Positions 43,267-51,773 of a DNA stretch of 64,000 bases are shown here, piece by piece. This stretch comes from an uncultured Collinsella sp. (GTDB lineage Bacteria > Actinomycetota > Coriobacteriia > Coriobacteriales > Coriobacteriaceae). The DNA lies in NCBI GenBank assembly GCA_959026725.1, contig CAUFMG010000009.1:1-64000 (forward strand), given 5' to 3'. The translations under genes and the position numbers were made by a program. The number at the start of each line of letters is the position of its first letter. Within the stretch, counting starts at the first letter, position 1. A model generated the notes under the pieces. It was not told the origin of the DNA and ran no database searches. It saw only the letters and a list, made by a program, of their open reading frames with translations.

Positions 43267-43608
43267 ATGGATTACATCCGCGCAATCGAGCGTCAGCAGA
43301 TCCGCGAGGACATTCCTCAGGTTCGCGTCGCCGACAACGTCAAGGTTCACTACCGCATTAAGGAAGGCGACCGCGAGCGCATCCAGGTCTTCCAGGGCGA
43401 CGTCATCCGCATGGCCGGCGCCGGTGCCCGCGAGACCTTCACCGTCCGCAAGATGTCCTTCGGTGTCGGTGTTGAGCGTACCTTCCCGCTTCACAGCCCC
43501 AAGATCGCCAAGCTCGAGGTCGTTCGTCATGGTCGCGTCCGTCGCGCCAAGCTGTACTACCTCCGCGACAAGGTGGGCAAGGCTGCTCGCATCCCCGAGA
43601 AGCGCTAA
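43267..43608 (+). CDS. rplS: 50S ribosomal protein L19
   Basis: A 113-residue L19 at the subunit interface. It contains VRVADNVKVHYRIKEGDRERIQVFQGDVI and ERTFPLHSPKIAKLEVVRHGRVRRAKLYYLRDKVGKAARI. ATG 43267, seven bases after AAGGA, is preferred over a TTG two codons earlier. It has its own promoter and terminator here, whereas in many bacteria it follows trmD directly. Confidence 0.97.
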   Translation: MDYIRAIERQQIREDIPQVRVADNVKVHYRIKEGDRERIQVFQGDVIRMAGAGARETFTVRKMSFGVGVERTFPLHSPKIAKLEVVRHGRVRRAKLYYLRDKVGKAARIPEKR

Positions 43609-43642
43609 GAAGATCGCAGCGTCTGTCCACTCGTTTGGACAC

Positions 43643-43672
43643 AAGGGTCACCTTCGGGTGGCCCTTCTTTTT
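43643..43672 (+). terminator. Intrinsic terminator of rplS
   Basis: AAGGGTCACC and GGTGGCCCTT form a 10-bp stem with a TTCG loop, followed by CTTTTTAT. Confidence 0.9.
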
Positions 43673-43701
43673 ATCTGATTTGCATGCAAGGAGGGCCTGG
43701 T

Positions 43702-44490
43702 ATGGCCAACATGACGAGCTCGGTTTCGGCATCGCAGGTTGCCGGTGAGTTGGCGAGCGCTACGTTTGAGGAGATTCCCGCCCTCGTGGAGCATTATCGC
43801 GAGGACCCGCGCCAGCAGGTGATCAAGGCTTGTGAACGCGCCCTCAAACGCCATGCCAAAGAGCTTGCCGAGCGCGAGCGCGTCAATGACATGTACGAGC
43901 TTATGTATGAGCTTGGCGGCGATGGTGTGGTCGTTGGTGTCGACGAGGTGGGTCGCGGATCGGTGGCTGGTCCCCTGACGGTGTGTGCCGTGTGCCTTCC
44001 CATGGAGCCGCGCGTCTGGGGCATCAACGATTCCAAAAAGCTCACGCCGGCGCGCCGCGAGCTGCTCTCGGTGAAGATTGCCGAGGTGGCGACGGCGATC
44101 GGTTTTTGCCATATCGCGCCTGCGGATATCGATGAGATGGGTATGGCCCGCGCTATCCGTACCGCCGTCGCGGGTGCGGTGGCCGATACGGGGCTCGAGC
44201 CCGATTGCGTGCTTATGGACGGTAACCCCTTGGGCGCCGTTCCCAACGAGCGCGACGTGGTGAAGGGCGATGCCAAAATCGCCTGCATCGCCGCGGCGTC
44301 CATCATGGCCAAGGTCACGCGTGACGAGATGATGGTCGAGTACGACGCCGAGTATCCCGAGTACCATCTGGCCGAGTCGAAGGGCTATGCAAGCCCCGAG
44401 CATATCGAGGCCATTCGCAAACATGGACTTTGTCCTTTGCACCGCGTGAGCTTTTGCGGAAACTTTTTGCAGACTGAGCGCCTTTTCTAG
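43702..44490 (+). CDS. rnhB: Ribonuclease HII
   Basis: A 262-residue RNase H type 2 that cuts RNA in RNA-DNA hybrids and misinserted ribonucleotides. VVGVDEVGRGSVAGPLTVCAV holds the DEGxG-like motif (DEVGRG), and GDAKIACIAAASIMAKVTRD and SKGYASPEH complete the active site region. An N-terminal helical extension of about 75 residues precedes the catalytic core. ATG 43702 follows AAGGAGG; ATG 43684 lies before it and is not used. Confidence 0.95.
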   Translation: MANMTSSVSASQVAGELASATFEEIPALVEHYREDPRQQVIKACERALKRHAKELAERERVNDMYELMYELGGDGVVVGVDEVGRGSVAGPLTVCAVCLPMEPRVWGINDSKKLTPARRELLSVKIAEVATAIGFCHIAPADIDEMGMARAIRTAVAGAVADTGLEPDCVLMDGNPLGAVPNERDVVKGDAKIACIAAASIMAKVTRDEMMVEYDAEYPEYHLAESKGYASPEHIEAIRKHGLCPLHRVSFCGNFLQTERLF

Positions 44491-44537
44491 GTCAATTGTG
44501 GAGACAGGAACCTTAAGGGTTCCATAAACCTGCTGGT

Positions 44538-44575
44538 AGGGGCCGTGTGCAGCGCTATTGTTGCGCGCGGCCCCT
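44538..44575 (+). terminator. Large hairpin downstream of rnhB
   Basis: AGGGGCCGTGTGCAGC pairs along all 16 positions (three G-T pairs) with GTTGCGCGCGGCCCCT around a 6-base loop. CATTTG follows, a weak T tract. A smaller hairpin GGAACC/GGTTCC lies at 44507-44523. Confidence 0.6.
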
Positions 44576-44588
44576 CATTTGTCGGCAT

Positions 44589-44610
44589 TTGGTTTGCTTT
44601 TGGTTTGCTT
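44589..44610 (+). repeat. Perfect 11-base tandem repeat upstream of yraN-comM-dprA
   Basis: TTGGTTTGCTT occurs twice without a gap, so the repeat has the period of one DNA turn. It lies 70-90 bases before yraN. Confidence 0.6.
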
Positions 44611-44678
44611 CCGGTACTTACCCGCATGAAACCTGCCCTCATTATCGAGGCAATGCAGAGAGCGGGAAAGGAGACCCC

Positions 44679-45164
44679 ATGTGCGCCGCAGGCAAATTGA
44701 GTAAGACGCAGCAGCTCAAGGAGCGTTGGGAAGAGGGGGAGCTCGATTGCGGGTCGATCACGCCCGAGTTTATCAAGGGACTCAGTCCTCGCGAGCTCGG
44801 TATGCTGGGCGAGCTTATCGCAATCGATTACTTTAACGAGCGCGGCTATACATTGCTGGAACAAGGCTATCGATGCTCGGAGGGCGAGGCCGACCTGGTT
44901 CTGCTCGATGAGCTCGACGATGTGGTGGTGATGGCCGAGGTCAAGACCAGGCGTGTTGCGCTGGATTGTGACACGCGGGTGTTTCCCGAGGAAGCGGTGA
45001 ATGCCCAAAAGCAGCGGCGCTATCGTCGCATCGCGAGTTGCTATCTCATGGAGCATTATCCGCTCAAGGCGATCCGCTTCGATGCCGTGGGTGTCACCAT
45101 TCGCGGCGGGCATATCGCCGAGATCGAGCACCAGTACAACGCGTTCGATTGGCAGGTGTCGTGA
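44679..45164 (+). CDS. yraN: YraN/UPF0102 family endonuclease-like protein
   Basis: A 161-residue protein with the restriction-endonuclease-like fold pattern: GELIAIDYFNERGYTLLEQGYRC, EGEADLVLLD, and MAEVKTRR, giving the D...E-x-K metal site. Its role is not established; it often lies next to rnhB and comM. AAAGGAG precedes ATG 44679; the frame is open 130 bases further upstream but without family similarity. Its stop overlaps the comM start. Confidence 0.9.
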   Translation: MCAAGKLSKTQQLKERWEEGELDCGSITPEFIKGLSPRELGMLGELIAIDYFNERGYTLLEQGYRCSEGEADLVLLDELDDVVVMAEVKTRRVALDCDTRVFPEEAVNAQKQRRYRRIASCYLMEHYPLKAIRFDAVGVTIRGGHIAEIEHQYNAFDWQVS

Positions 45165-46687
45165 TGGCGTTCGAAACCTTTGCCGTTCACGCAGCCTGTA
45201 TCCGCGGCGTCGAGGCGATTCCCGTCACGGTCGAGGTGTCGCTTGCGGGTGGCATCCCGGGCATCCAGATGCTCGGGATCCCGAGTATGGAGGTCATGGA
45301 GTCGCGCGGGCGCATTCGCTGCGCGATGCGCTCCGCCGGATTCGAGATCCCGCGCTCGGGTATTACGGTCAATCTGGCGCCTGGCGATATCCGAAAGACC
45401 GGTAGCGGCTTTGACCTGCCGATAGCCATTGCGGTGCTTGCGGCCGACGGGCAGATTCCCCGCAACAGTCTCGACCGCTGCCTCATTGCCGGCGAGCTCG
45501 GCCTGGATGGCACAGTGCTTCCCGTCAAGGGCGAGGTGGCGTTCCAGCTGCTGGCTCGCGACATGGGGCTGTCTTTTATCGCCGGCAGGTCCGACCAACA
45601 TGTTCCGCTTGCGGGCGTCGACTGCGGTTTTATCGATCATCTGTCGCAGCTTGCCCGCGGTATGGGCGAGGCGGCTCGGCATTATCTGGATTCCGAGGGC
45701 GTGGAGGCCACCTTTGAGCCCGAGCTCGATTATGCCGACGTGTTGGGGCAGGAGGTCGCCAAGCGCGGCATGGCGCTTGCGGCGGCAGGGGAGCTCGGCC
45801 TTCTCATGATCGGCTCGCCCGGTTCGGGCAAGACCATGCTTGCGCGCCGCATGACGGGTATCTTGCCCGAACTTTCCGTCGAGGATCAGCAGGAGGCGCT
45901 GTGTATCCATTCGGTCTTGGGTGAGAACATCGATGGCCTGCTTGCAGGGCATCGGCCGTTTCGAAGCCCTCATCACAGCATTTCGACAGCGGGCCTTATT
46001 GGCGGAGGACGCCCTGTGCATCCGGGCGAGATCAGCCTTGCCCATGGCGGCGTGCTCTTTTTGGACGAGCTTGCCGAGTTTCCCACCGGTGTGCTGCAGA
46101 CGCTCAGGCAGCCTATCGAGCGCGGCTATGTCAGGATCGTGCGCGTCGATGGCGCCTTTACGTTTCCCTCGCGCTTTCAGCTGCTTGCGGCGAGCAATCC
46201 CTGCCCCTGCGGCTTTTTGGGCGATCGCGAGGTTCCGTGTCGTTGCTCGGCATCGATGGTAGAGCGCTATCGGTCCAAGCTGCGCGGTCCCTTGGCCGAC
46301 CGCATCGACCTGATGATCGACGTGACCCGCCCCGATCCGCAGGTGATTATCGAGGGCGCTGAGGGCATGTCGTCGGCCGAGCTGCGCGACTACGTTGTCC
46401 GCGGTAGGGCTTTTCGTGTCTGGCGTGAGTCCCGTATGGACGATGCGGATGCCGAGGCCGAGGACGATGAGTCACGGTCCATTGACGGTGTCGTGTCGAC
46501 CTTTGCACTCGACGAGGCCGCCGAGAAATGCGTGCTTGGCCTGTCGAAGCGCACGCATCTCACGGGGCGCGGCATCGTGCGTCTGGTTCGCATCGCGCGC
46601 ACGATTGCCGATGTCGCCGAAAGTGAGCGTGTGACGCAAGATCATGTGCTCGAGGCGGCCATGTATCAGGGACGGAGGGATCAGTGA
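45164..46687 (+). CDS. comM: ComM/YifB family AAA+ ATPase (Mg-chelatase-like)
   Basis: A 507-residue helicase-like ATPase that in Vibrio promotes branch migration during natural transformation. The N-terminal domain starts FETFAVHAACIRGVEAIPVTVEVSLAGGIPGI. Walker A GSPGSGKTMLARRM is near residue 217, Walker B FLDELAEFP follows, and NPCPCGFLGD contains a conserved Cys motif. ATG 45164 shares its first base with the yraN stop, and the dprA start shares the last base of the comM stop. Confidence 0.94.
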   Translation: MAFETFAVHAACIRGVEAIPVTVEVSLAGGIPGIQMLGIPSMEVMESRGRIRCAMRSAGFEIPRSGITVNLAPGDIRKTGSGFDLPIAIAVLAADGQIPRNSLDRCLIAGELGLDGTVLPVKGEVAFQLLARDMGLSFIAGRSDQHVPLAGVDCGFIDHLSQLARGMGEAARHYLDSEGVEATFEPELDYADVLGQEVAKRGMALAAAGELGLLMIGSPGSGKTMLARRMTGILPELSVEDQQEALCIHSVLGENIDGLLAGHRPFRSPHHSISTAGLIGGGRPVHPGEISLAHGGVLFLDELAEFPTGVLQTLRQPIERGYVRIVRVDGAFTFPSRFQLLAASNPCPCGFLGDREVPCRCSASMVERYRSKLRGPLADRIDLMIDVTRPDPQVIIEGAEGMSSAELRDYVVRGRAFRVWRESRMDDADAEAEDDESRSIDGVVSTFALDEAAEKCVLGLSKRTHLTGRGIVRLVRIARTIADVAESERVTQDHVLEAAMYQGRRDQ

Positions 46688-47619
46688 TGGACGAGAACCG
46701 GTACGAGCTGCATCCCGGTGATGCGTTGTTTCCAGATACCGTTTTGGAGCTCTCTGATGTACCCCAGACGCTGTTCGTGCGCGGCGACCCGGAGGTGCTC
46801 TCGACGCCGGCGCTCTCTATCATCGGTGCGCGCAAGGCTTCTCCCTACGGTCTTGCCGTTGCGGAGCTTGCAGCCAAGGTTGCCGTGGAAGCGGGGGTGA
46901 CGGTGGTCTCCGGCGGTGCGGTCGGTTGCGACCAGGCGTCAGGTTGGGCCGCGGTCAATGCTGGTGGTAAACATGTCATGGTGTTGGGGACAGGCGCCGA
47001 TGTAGTCTACCCGCGCTCGAGCGCGGGCCTTATCGTGCGCACGCTCGATACGGGCGGCGCAGTCGTGTCCATGTCGCCTTGGGGTATGGGGCCGCGTAAG
47101 TTTGCCTTTCCGCGGCGCAATCGCGTGATCGCAGCGCTGTCGCAGGCGCTCTTTGTGTCGGAGGCCGGCATGCCATCTGGGACGTTTTCTACTGCCGAGA
47201 CCGCCATGGACTTGGGGCGCGAGCTGCTTGCCGTGCCGGGTTCGATTTTGTCTCCCGAGTCGCGCGGTACCAACTATCTTATCGCCAACGGCGCCTGCTG
47301 CATTGTCGACGAGGAGTCCATCGAGATGGCTATCTCTCGCATATACGGAACCCTGCGCTACTCGCGCCCTGATGCGCCCGGTATCGCCGACCTGGATGCC
47401 ACGCAGCAGGTCGTGATGCATGCCCTCATTGCCTCGCCGCTCAAGGTCGATGATATCGCCGCGCTCGTCTCCCTCGATGCCGTCGGCGTACTCAAGCTCC
47501 TGGGTTCGCTCGAGCTTGAGGGCCTCATCGAGCGCATGATGGATGGAAGGTATGCGCCCTCCAAGTTTGCCCTTCACGCCCAGACGCCCTTCGGTCACAA
47601 TGGAAAACGTGTCAATTAG
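46687..47619 (+). CDS. dprA: DNA-processing protein DprA
   Basis: A 310-residue protein that loads RecA on incoming single-stranded DNA. The Rossmann-like core has GARKASPYGLAVAELAA, SGGAVGCDQASGWAAVNAGG and LGTGADVVYPR. A C-terminal winged-helix (VDDIAALVSLDAVGVLKLLGSLELEGLI) is present. The N-terminal SAM-like domain of longer DprA proteins seems absent or much reduced. topA, often between dprA and trmFO, is missing here. ATG 46687 overlaps the comM stop. Confidence 0.94.
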   Translation: MDENRYELHPGDALFPDTVLELSDVPQTLFVRGDPEVLSTPALSIIGARKASPYGLAVAELAAKVAVEAGVTVVSGGAVGCDQASGWAAVNAGGKHVMVLGTGADVVYPRSSAGLIVRTLDTGGAVVSMSPWGMGPRKFAFPRRNRVIAALSQALFVSEAGMPSGTFSTAETAMDLGRELLAVPGSILSPESRGTNYLIANGACCIVDEESIEMAISRIYGTLRYSRPDAPGIADLDATQQVVMHALIASPLKVDDIAALVSLDAVGVLKLLGSLELEGLIERMMDGRYAPSKFALHAQTPFGHNGKRVN

Positions 47620-47633
47620 AAAGGTGTTTGCAG

Positions 47634-48971
47634 ATGCTGTTTGATCAGGTGACGGTTATCGGTGGCGGTCTGGCGGGATCGGAATGTGCGATTCAGCTGG
47701 CAGATCGCGGGTTCGCCGTAAAGCTGTGCGAGATGCGCCCGCAAGTAAGCTCTCCTGCCCACCATACCGATCACTTGGCGGAGCTCGTCTGCTCCAATTC
47801 GTTTAAGTCGACCCGCCCCGATTCCGCCGCCGGTCTGCTGAAGGCCGAGCTCGAGCGCATGGGCTCGGTGCTGCTCGACTGCGCTCATCGCGCCGCCGTT
47901 CCCGCTGGCGGCGCCCTGGCGGTCGACCGTGTTACATTCTCCGAGCTCGTCGAGGCCGAGGTTGCCGCCCGCCCCAATATCAAGGTCGTCCACGGTGAGG
48001 TCACCCAGATTCCCGAGGGCCATGTGGTTATCGCCGCGGGCCCCTTGTGCTCGCCGGCATTGAGCGAGGAGGTCATGAAGCTTGTCGGTGGTGACGCCCT
48101 GGCGTTCTTTGACGCGGCCGCCCCGATTGTCGATGCCTCGACGCTCGATATGGACGTGCTGTTCTCGCAGTCGCGCTACGAGGAGCAGGGGAGTGGCGAC
48201 TATCTCAATGCCCCGCTCAACAAGGAAGAGTACGAGGCCTTTATCGAGGCGCTCACCACGGCCGATCGCGTGGTGCTCAAGGATTTTGAGGGCGGGGACC
48301 TGTTTCAGGCCTGCCAGCCTGCCGAGGAGGTTGCGCGCACGGGCAAGGATGCCATCCGTTTTGGTGCCATGAAGCCCGTCGGGCTCACCGACCCGCGCAC
48401 CGGTCGCCGTCCCTGGGCGGCGATCCAGCTGCGCGCCGAGAACAAGGAGAAGACGGCCTATAACCTGGTTGGCTTCCAGACCAACCTGACCTTCGGCGAA
48501 CAGAAGCGCGTCTTTCGTATGGTTCCCGGACTGGAGAACGCCGAGTTCTTCCGCTACGGCGTCATGCACCGCAACACCTTTGTCGATGCGCCGCACGTGC
48601 TCGATGGCACCTTTGCCGTGCCCGGTACCGGCGTGCGTCTGGCCGGTCAGATCACCGGTACCGAGGGATACATGGAAGCCGTGGCGACAGGTCTGCTCGC
48701 GGCGCTCAACACCTATGCCGAGGCTATCGGTGCTGCTCCCGTCGAGCTGCCGCGCGTGGGCGCCCTGGGCGCGCTCGTGGGGTATGCGACCGACCCGGCT
48801 ACGGTGGGCTACCAGCCCATGCACGTTAACTTTGGCCTCGTACCGCCGCTCGAGGACGGTAAGCGTCGCAGCAAGCGCGATCGTTATCAGGCCTACGCGG
48901 ATCGCGCCCTTAAGGCCCTGGATGCCTATCTGGAATCGCGCTCCGATCTGTTTGGAGGCGAGAGGTCATAG
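47634..48971 (+). CDS. trmFO: Methylenetetrahydrofolate-tRNA-(uracil-54-C5)-methyltransferase
   Basis: A 445-residue folate- and FAD-dependent enzyme that makes ribothymidine 54 in tRNA. VIGGGLAGSECAIQLADRG is the FAD motif at the N-terminus. CSNSFKSTRPDSAAGLLKAEL, GAMKPVGLTDPRTGRRPWAAIQLR and QITGTEGYMEAVATGLLAA are family signatures. AAAGGTG is seven bases before ATG 47634. Its stop TAG overlaps the first codon (ATA) of xerC. Confidence 0.96.
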   Translation: MLFDQVTVIGGGLAGSECAIQLADRGFAVKLCEMRPQVSSPAHHTDHLAELVCSNSFKSTRPDSAAGLLKAELERMGSVLLDCAHRAAVPAGGALAVDRVTFSELVEAEVAARPNIKVVHGEVTQIPEGHVVIAAGPLCSPALSEEVMKLVGGDALAFFDAAAPIVDASTLDMDVLFSQSRYEEQGSGDYLNAPLNKEEYEAFIEALTTADRVVLKDFEGGDLFQACQPAEEVARTGKDAIRFGAMKPVGLTDPRTGRRPWAAIQLRAENKEKTAYNLVGFQTNLTFGEQKRVFRMVPGLENAEFFRYGVMHRNTFVDAPHVLDGTFAVPGTGVRLAGQITGTEGYMEAVATGLLAALNTYAEAIGAAPVELPRVGALGALVGYATDPATVGYQPMHVNFGLVPPLEDGKRRSKRDRYQAYADRALKALDAYLESRSDLFGGERS

Positions 48972-49888
48972 CCTTTGACCTGTACGATGCCGTTGACTCG
49001 TTCATTGCCTACATTGCACGTGTCGAAGGGCTCGCCCCCAATACGGTAACCGCCTACGCCTCGCGACTCGAGCGCTTCGCCGCGTGGTGCGAACGTGAGG
49101 ACGTCGACGCTCGCGCCGCCGACGTAAGGACCGTTCGTTCCTATTTGGCCGAGCTGTCGGGTGGCCAAGTGGCGGCTCGGACCCTTGCGGCACACCTGTC
49201 TGCCATTCGCTCGCTCTATCGGTGGATGGCTGCCGAGGGAATCGTTGAGGGCGATGCGGTCTCGGCGATATCCTCTCCCAAACTGCCGCGCGATCTTCCC
49301 GGTGTGCTGACGACCCGGCAAGTCGAGTCATTGCTCAAGACCCCCGATACCTCGGCGCCTGCGGGGCTGCGCGATGCGGCGATGCTCGAGCTGCTTTATG
49401 CCTCCGGCGCGCGAATCTCGGAGCTCGCGGCGCTCAACGTGGAGTCCATTGCTTGGTCCGAGCGAACGCTGCGACTTTGGGGCAAGGGGAGCAAAGAGCG
49501 TATCGTACCCCTGTATCGGCGCGCTCTCGAGGCGACCCGTCACTATATTGAGGAGGGGAGGCCACAGCTCCTTGCACAGGCAAAGCGCGGCGACGGTGCA
49601 AACGGCGTGCATCCGCTGTTTATCTCGGCGCGCGGAAACCGTATGAGTGCCGCCATGCTCAGGAGGCGGTTCCATATGCTTGCGGCACTTGCCGGCATTC
49701 CTGCCGACATCGCCCCTCATGCGATGCGCCATACCTTTGCGACCGACCTGCTCGAGGGCGGCGCGGATCTGCGCTCGGTTCAGGAGCTGCTGGGGCATGC
49801 GAGTTTGTCCACGACGCAGATCTATACGCATCTCACTCCCGAACGCCTCAAGCGTGCCGTGAGTCAGGCACATCCCCGCGGCGAGTAG
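48968..49888 (+). CDS. xerC: Tyrosine recombinase XerC-like, apparent AUA start
   Basis: A 306-residue recombinase if it starts at ATA 48968. Residues 1-85 are a complete SAM-like core-binding domain (YDAVDSFIAYIARVEGLAPN). The catalytic domain has Arg149, the K-containing GKGSKERIVPL, H251-x-x-R254, GHASLSTTQ and Tyr286. An in-frame stop at 48911 and the absence of ATG, GTG or TTG before 49145 leave ATA, CTG 48980 or ATT as starts for a full protein; starting at TTG 49145 would remove most of the DNA-clamping domain. GGAGG lies nine bases before ATA. It resolves chromosome dimers at dif with a second Xer protein. Confidence 0.88.
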   Translation: MAFDLYDAVDSFIAYIARVEGLAPNTVTAYASRLERFAAWCEREDVDARAADVRTVRSYLAELSGGQVAARTLAAHLSAIRSLYRWMAAEGIVEGDAVSAISSPKLPRDLPGVLTTRQVESLLKTPDTSAPAGLRDAAMLELLYASGARISELAALNVESIAWSERTLRLWGKGSKERIVPLYRRALEATRHYIEEGRPQLLAQAKRGDGANGVHPLFISARGNRMSAAMLRRRFHMLAALAGIPADIAPHAMRHTFATDLLEGGADLRSVQELLGHASLSTTQIYTHLTPERLKRAVSQAHPRGE

Positions 49889-49936
49889 GAGAAGGGCCTC
49901 CCGCGCCGCGCCAAGGTGTGTGGTTTTGATTGCGGG

Positions 49937-49965
49937 TTGGCAGGAAGAGGCAATCCTGCTATCAT
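49937..49965 (+). promoter_or_regulatory. Promoter of rpsB-tsf
   Basis: TTGGCA (49937-49942) and TATCAT (49960-49965) are separated by 17 bases. Confidence 0.8.
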
Positions 49966-49972
49966 TCATCGG

Positions 49973-50094
49973 GTTGCTTCACGGCAACAGGTTTTTATCA
50001 CGCACGCGCGGCTACTCCATACCGTGGTGCCCGGGCTTTGGTAGCACATGTCCGGGTTGGTTTTGGAGGATGACCCCGCGCGGAGGCAAACCAC
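49973..50094 (+). promoter_or_regulatory. Structured 5' leader of rpsB (candidate S2 autoregulatory element)
   Basis: About 135 bases separate the predicted start of transcription from rpsB. Visible pairings are GTTGC/GCAAC (49973-49988) and GCTAC/GTAGC (50011-50045) enclosing smaller stems. rpsB leaders in several bacterial groups bind S2; whether this one does is inferred from position and length only. Confidence 0.35.
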
Positions 50095-50106
50095 AGGAGG
50101 TTTAAC

Positions 50107-50835
50107 ATGGCTACCAAGATTAATATCCGCACCCTGCTCGAGGCCGGCTGCCACTTCGGTCACCAGACCCGTCGCTGGAACCCCAAGATGAAGCCGTTCA
50201 TCTTCGGTGAGCGCAACGGCATCTACATCCTCGACCTCAAGCAGACCATCCTTGACGCCGACCAGGCCTACACCTTCGTCAAGAACGTCGCCAAGGGCGG
50301 CAACGTGCTGTTCGTCGGCACCAAGAAGCAGGCTCAGGAGGCCGTCAAGAACGCCGCTGAGCGCGCCAACATGCCCTACATCAACCAGCGCTGGCTCGGC
50401 GGTATGCTGACCAACTTCGTCACCATCCGCTCCCGCATCAACCGCATGGAGGAGCTCGAGGCCATGGTCGAGGACGGCCGCATGGCTGTTCTGCCCAAGA
50501 AGGAGCAGGCTGTTCTCGGCAAGGAGCTCACCAAGCTCCAGACCAACCTCGGTGGCGCCCGCGACATGAAGGGTCTGCCCCAGGCTCTCTTCGTCATCGA
50601 CACCAAGCGCGAGGAGAACGCCATCAAGGAGGCCCAGCGCCTGAACATCCCCGTCGTCGCTCTGATCGACACCAACTCCGATCCCGACGAGGTCGAGTAC
50701 GGCATCCCCTGCAACGATGACGCTATCTCCGCTGTCACCCTTATGTGCGAGCTCATGGCTGACGCCTGCCTCGCTGGCTCCGGCAAGGAGCAGGTCTCCG
50801 AGGCCGAGATGGCCGCTGAGCCCAAGGCCGAGTAA
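50107..50835 (+). CDS. rpsB: 30S ribosomal protein S2
   Basis: A 242-residue S2. It contains RTLLEAGCHFGHQTRRWNPKMK, the helix with KNVAKGGNVLFVGTKKQAQEAV, NQRWLGGMLTNFVTIRSRI, and IPVVALIDTNSDP. The coiled-coil insertion is present (RMEELEAMVEDGRMAVLPKKE). The C-terminus ends in a short acidic and Ala-rich tail. AGGAGGT is five bases before the ATG. Confidence 0.98.
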   Translation: MATKINIRTLLEAGCHFGHQTRRWNPKMKPFIFGERNGIYILDLKQTILDADQAYTFVKNVAKGGNVLFVGTKKQAQEAVKNAAERANMPYINQRWLGGMLTNFVTIRSRINRMEELEAMVEDGRMAVLPKKEQAVLGKELTKLQTNLGGARDMKGLPQALFVIDTKREENAIKEAQRLNIPVVALIDTNSDPDEVEYGIPCNDDAISAVTLMCELMADACLAGSGKEQVSEAEMAAEPKAE

Positions 50836-50880
50836 ATCAGTCTTAGTTAATTCTTTTTCATCTCTTTGAAAGGAACCACA

Positions 50881-51750
50881 ATGGCCCAGATTACCGCCGC
50901 TATGGTCAAGCAGCTCCGCGAGATGACCGACTCCCCGATGATGGAGTGCAAGAAGGCTCTCGTCGAGGCTGACGGCGACATGGACGCTGCTGTCGACGTT
51001 CTGCGCAAAAATGGCCTCGCCAAGGCTGCCAAGAAGGCTGGCCGTGAGACCAACGAGGGCGCTGTCGCCGCGTTCGTCTCCGAGGATGGCAAGACCGGCG
51101 CTCTGCTCGAGCTCTCCTGCGAGACCGACTTCGTTGGCTCCAACGCCAAGTTCACCGGCTTTGCTTCCAAGGTCGCTGAGGTTGTCGCTACCACCGAGCC
51201 TGCTGACGTCGACGCTCTGCTCGAGAAGCCGATGGGCGAGGAGACTGTTTCCTCCGAGCTCACCGAGATGATTCACATCATGGGCGAGAACATGAAGATC
51301 TCCCGCTTCGCTGCCCGCAAGGCTGAGAACGGCGCGCTTGCTTCTTACATCCACATGGGTGGTAAGATCGGCGTCCTCGTCGAGTTTGCTTTCGAGAAGG
51401 CCGAGACCGCTCAGGCTGAGTCCTTCAAGACCTTCGCTCACGACGTTGCCCTTCAGGTTGCCGCCGTCGCCCCGATCTGCGCTACCCGCGATCAGGTTCC
51501 GGCCGAGACCGTCGAGCACGAGAAGCAGATCTACATGGCTCAGGCTGCCGAGTCCGGCAAGCCCGAGGCCATTCAGGAGAAGATGGCTGTCGGCCGTCTG
51601 GAGAAGTTCTACAAGCAGTCCGTGCTCACCGAGCAGGAGTTCATCAAGGACAGCTCCCTCACTATCAAGAAGTACGCTGAGCAGGTCTCCAAGGAGCTCG
51701 GCGACACCATTACCGTCGTTGCCTTTGACCGTCTGGTCCGTGGCGAGTAA
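50881..51750 (+). CDS. tsf: Elongation factor Ts
   Basis: A 289-residue nucleotide-exchange factor for EF-Tu. The N-terminal UBA-like region holds VKQLREMTDSPMMECKKALVEADGDMDAAVDVLRKNG, and ELSCETDFVGSN contains the TDFV motif that inserts near the EF-Tu magnesium. The two core subdomains follow. GAAAGGAA precedes ATG 50881. It follows rpsB by 45 bases. Confidence 0.98.
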   Translation: MAQITAAMVKQLREMTDSPMMECKKALVEADGDMDAAVDVLRKNGLAKAAKKAGRETNEGAVAAFVSEDGKTGALLELSCETDFVGSNAKFTGFASKVAEVVATTEPADVDALLEKPMGEETVSSELTEMIHIMGENMKISRFAARKAENGALASYIHMGGKIGVLVEFAFEKAETAQAESFKTFAHDVALQVAAVAPICATRDQVPAETVEHEKQIYMAQAAESGKPEAIQEKMAVGRLEKFYKQSVLTEQEFIKDSSLTIKKYAEQVSKELGDTITVVAFDRLVRGE

Positions 51751-51773
51751 ATAAGCTCTTGTAGCTGGTAATG

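Noticed and set aside
49145..49888. A short recombinase starting at TTG 49145 as the true gene
   Set aside because: Conserved core-binding residues are encoded upstream without a stop, and no ribosome-binding site precedes 49145.
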